Positions 62,780 through 64,000 of a stretch of DNA of 64,000 bases are shown piece after piece. The stretch covers positions 2,852,001 to 2,916,000 of the forward strand of contig NZ_CP032616.1 in NCBI RefSeq assembly GCF_003626975.1, read 5' to 3'. Position numbers and translations under genes: made by a program. Position 1 is the stretch's first letter; every line of letters starts with the position of its first letter. The notes under the pieces were generated by a model. It ran no database searches and was not told the DNA's origin. It saw nothing but the letters and a program-made list of their open reading frames with translations. Origin of the DNA: Pseudomonas sp. DY-1 (GTDB lineage Bacteria; Pseudomonadota; Gammaproteobacteria; Pseudomonadales; Pseudomonadaceae).

Positions 62780-62880
62780 GTGAGTGACAGCTTTTGGCCG
62801 AGTTCTGCCGTTGGTGAGAGGCGGCTTTCGGCAGCCAAAAACGCCCATTCTGGCCGGGTCAGCATTCGAGTTAGGACATT
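62780..62880. repeat. Dispersed island repeat-like segment, copy 3
   Basis: On the minus strand it reads TGGCTGCCGAAAGCCGCCTC and AACGGCAGAACTCGGCC, in the style of the segments at 40690 and 60660. No gene is seen in 62729-62929. Confidence 0.4.
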
Positions 62881-62929
62881 GTCGGAAAAAGATCTGTCAC
62901 CTGTTCTGATCGCTGGACCACCCACCACT

Positions 62930-63729
62930 TCATCCCGGGACTCCAGGATGGCCAGTCTGCTGCGGTAGAGCCTTGAATACGCATCGGAAGTAGTGGGGTT
63001 GGTCACAAGAAGAACAGTGTCGCACTTCATCATCCAGTGGGGCTGGGAGGGAGTTTTCAGCTTCACAGCGGGTACAGCGATAATCGAAATAGTGAAGCCT
63101 TTTAACCTTCAACGTGCTCCCGAACCCCTTGATTCTGTATCGAGCTGGACAGGCCGAGTTGTAGCACTCTAATTCGGCCTGAGATCGATTTGCTCGCCAC
63201 TGAAATAAATTGCTGTGCCACATTTGTCACAGGGGACGTGAGCCGTGATGGTGAAGCTCATTACCATGCTGGAGTCCGCAACGTACTCTAGCCTCTCCAG
63301 AATGTTGCTGAGTGATGGCGCGTCTGGCGGAGTGGCGCTGTCCTGCTCGAAAAGAGCGGGAACATGAAGAAACTTGCCGAGCTTGTTGTAGTTCTTGTTC
63401 AACCATTGAACTGTCAATGCACGCGCCTCACCCAGATCTGTCCAGTCTCCTAACGGAGACCCATCCTCTGCGACCGAGCTAATCGACATCGACACGCTTT
63501 GATCTGCTCGCGGTTCAAAACCCAACAGGAGCTTCATGGCTTTGTTGGGCTGCCATGTGCGATACACCTCGGGAGGGTTTTTTCCGGCTAGTTGAGAAAG
63601 CTTCGCGTAAACGATCTTCTCAATGGCGAAGCGCATTTCCAAGCATGCGTACCGAAGTGAGACTTCGTCTCCGGCCCTCAAAAGCGTCCGTGCCCGTTCT
63701 AGATACTCTGCCACATTGAAAACGTCCAC
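62930..63729 (-). pseudogene. Helical/zinc-ribbon protein gene with an apparent frameshift
   Basis: From GTG 63729 (GGAG upstream; TTG 63753 also possible) a frame of ~186 residues (VAEYLERARTLLRAGDEVSL, ... HVPCDKCGTAIYFSGEQIDL) stops at 63169. A second frame continues from there to 62930: ECYNSACPARYRIKGF, then CTRCEAENSL and CSSCDQPH. The Cys pairs continue across the break, so one base appears lost near 63170-63180. Joined, the protein has ~266 residues: a helical domain and a multi-Cys zinc-binding tail. Not recognised. A programmed frameshift or a real mutation are both possible. Confidence 0.55.
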
Positions 63730-64000
63730 CTTCCACTCCCATCGCCTGCCCAATGCTTTCGCACCACGCGCTCACCCCAATGCAGAAGTCATGTTCATCT
63801 TCTTCTAACGCCCGCTGTCGCGACACCATTCAACATCTCCATTTCTAATCCAATAGTGCCCTCGGCAGGCGTTCAATTGACGGACTGACGGAAACACAGT
63901 CGGGCGACTGAGCCAATCTGAAGACAATCTCCAACTAGGCCTGGTCTTGGGGTTAAGAGATAGCTGCATTCGGTTCCCACATCCACAAGGACAGATGAAG
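63730..64000. other. Right end of window
   Basis: 271 bp beyond the last start codon. No supported gene or element was found. Confidence 0.3.

Noticed and set aside
1..64000. CRISPR arrays, rRNA or tRNA genes
   Set aside because: No direct repeats with regular spacers and no recognisable stable RNA sequence were seen, including at the recombinase element's left end.

Overview
The window looks like chromosome of a high-GC Pseudomonas. It carries an MvaT-type nucleoid protein, a PctA-like amino-acid chemoreceptor, PiT, purU, sbcB and ccoG in pseudomonad style, and REP-like inverted repeats. I saw no rRNA, tRNA or CRISPR array.

Region A (1-17.8 kb) is a catabolic cluster. It has a KstD-like flavin dehydrogenase (cut by the window start), a DUF1302 outer-membrane-type protein, two tandem DUF1329 periplasmic proteins, an exported SurE-like phosphatase, two SDRs, an Old Yellow Enzyme homologue, a RibBA-like protein with a degenerate second domain, an HSL-type esterase, an MDR oxidoreductase, two small barrel-type proteins, a KshA-like Rieske oxygenase and a LuxR-family regulator. 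The KstD-like plus KshA-like pair suggests a steroid-like or other polycyclic/terpenoid substrate; this is inference. Six copies of a 20-bp dyad (7-bp arms around GTC-N6-GAC) sit 60-115 bp upstream of start codons here and are proposed as the LuxR regulator's operators. They also mark a NUDIX hydrolase gene and a 57-residue membrane peptide as possible regulon members.

Region B (18-35.3 kb) is core genome: ccoG, a MocR regulator, a small conserved-type protein, pit, a HerA-like ATPase, a chemoreceptor, a small frameshifted gene, a CBS protein, purU, mvaT, sbcB, and a RDD/SpoIIM/DUF4129/DUF4350 operon. That operon is cut exactly where its next overlapping gene begins.

Region C (35.3 kb to the end) is accessory DNA. 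It opens with a Tn554/RIT-like set of three tyrosine recombinases plus a small HTH/coiled-coil protein, all with overlapping genes. Next is a second catabolic island (41.5-60.6 kb): FMN reductase, thiolase, cupin, MDR dehydrogenase, AA_synth-family protein, FAH hydrolase, VOC-family (possible extradiol) protein, aldehyde dehydrogenase, MhpA-like hydroxylase, GntR regulator, a chemoreceptor, a GlcG/HbpS protein, and a trans-envelope set (DUF1302, DUF1329, YCF48-like, MMPL/RND). Repeated TTGTGCACAA-type palindromes lie in the gntR promoter and both divergent promoters, which defines a likely GntR regulon. The island resembles an aromatic meta-cleavage route with dedicated sensing and transport. 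It is followed by lower-GC DNA with an overlapping AAA ATPase/PIN-nuclease pair, a candidate defence module, and a frameshifted gene for a zinc-binding-type protein.
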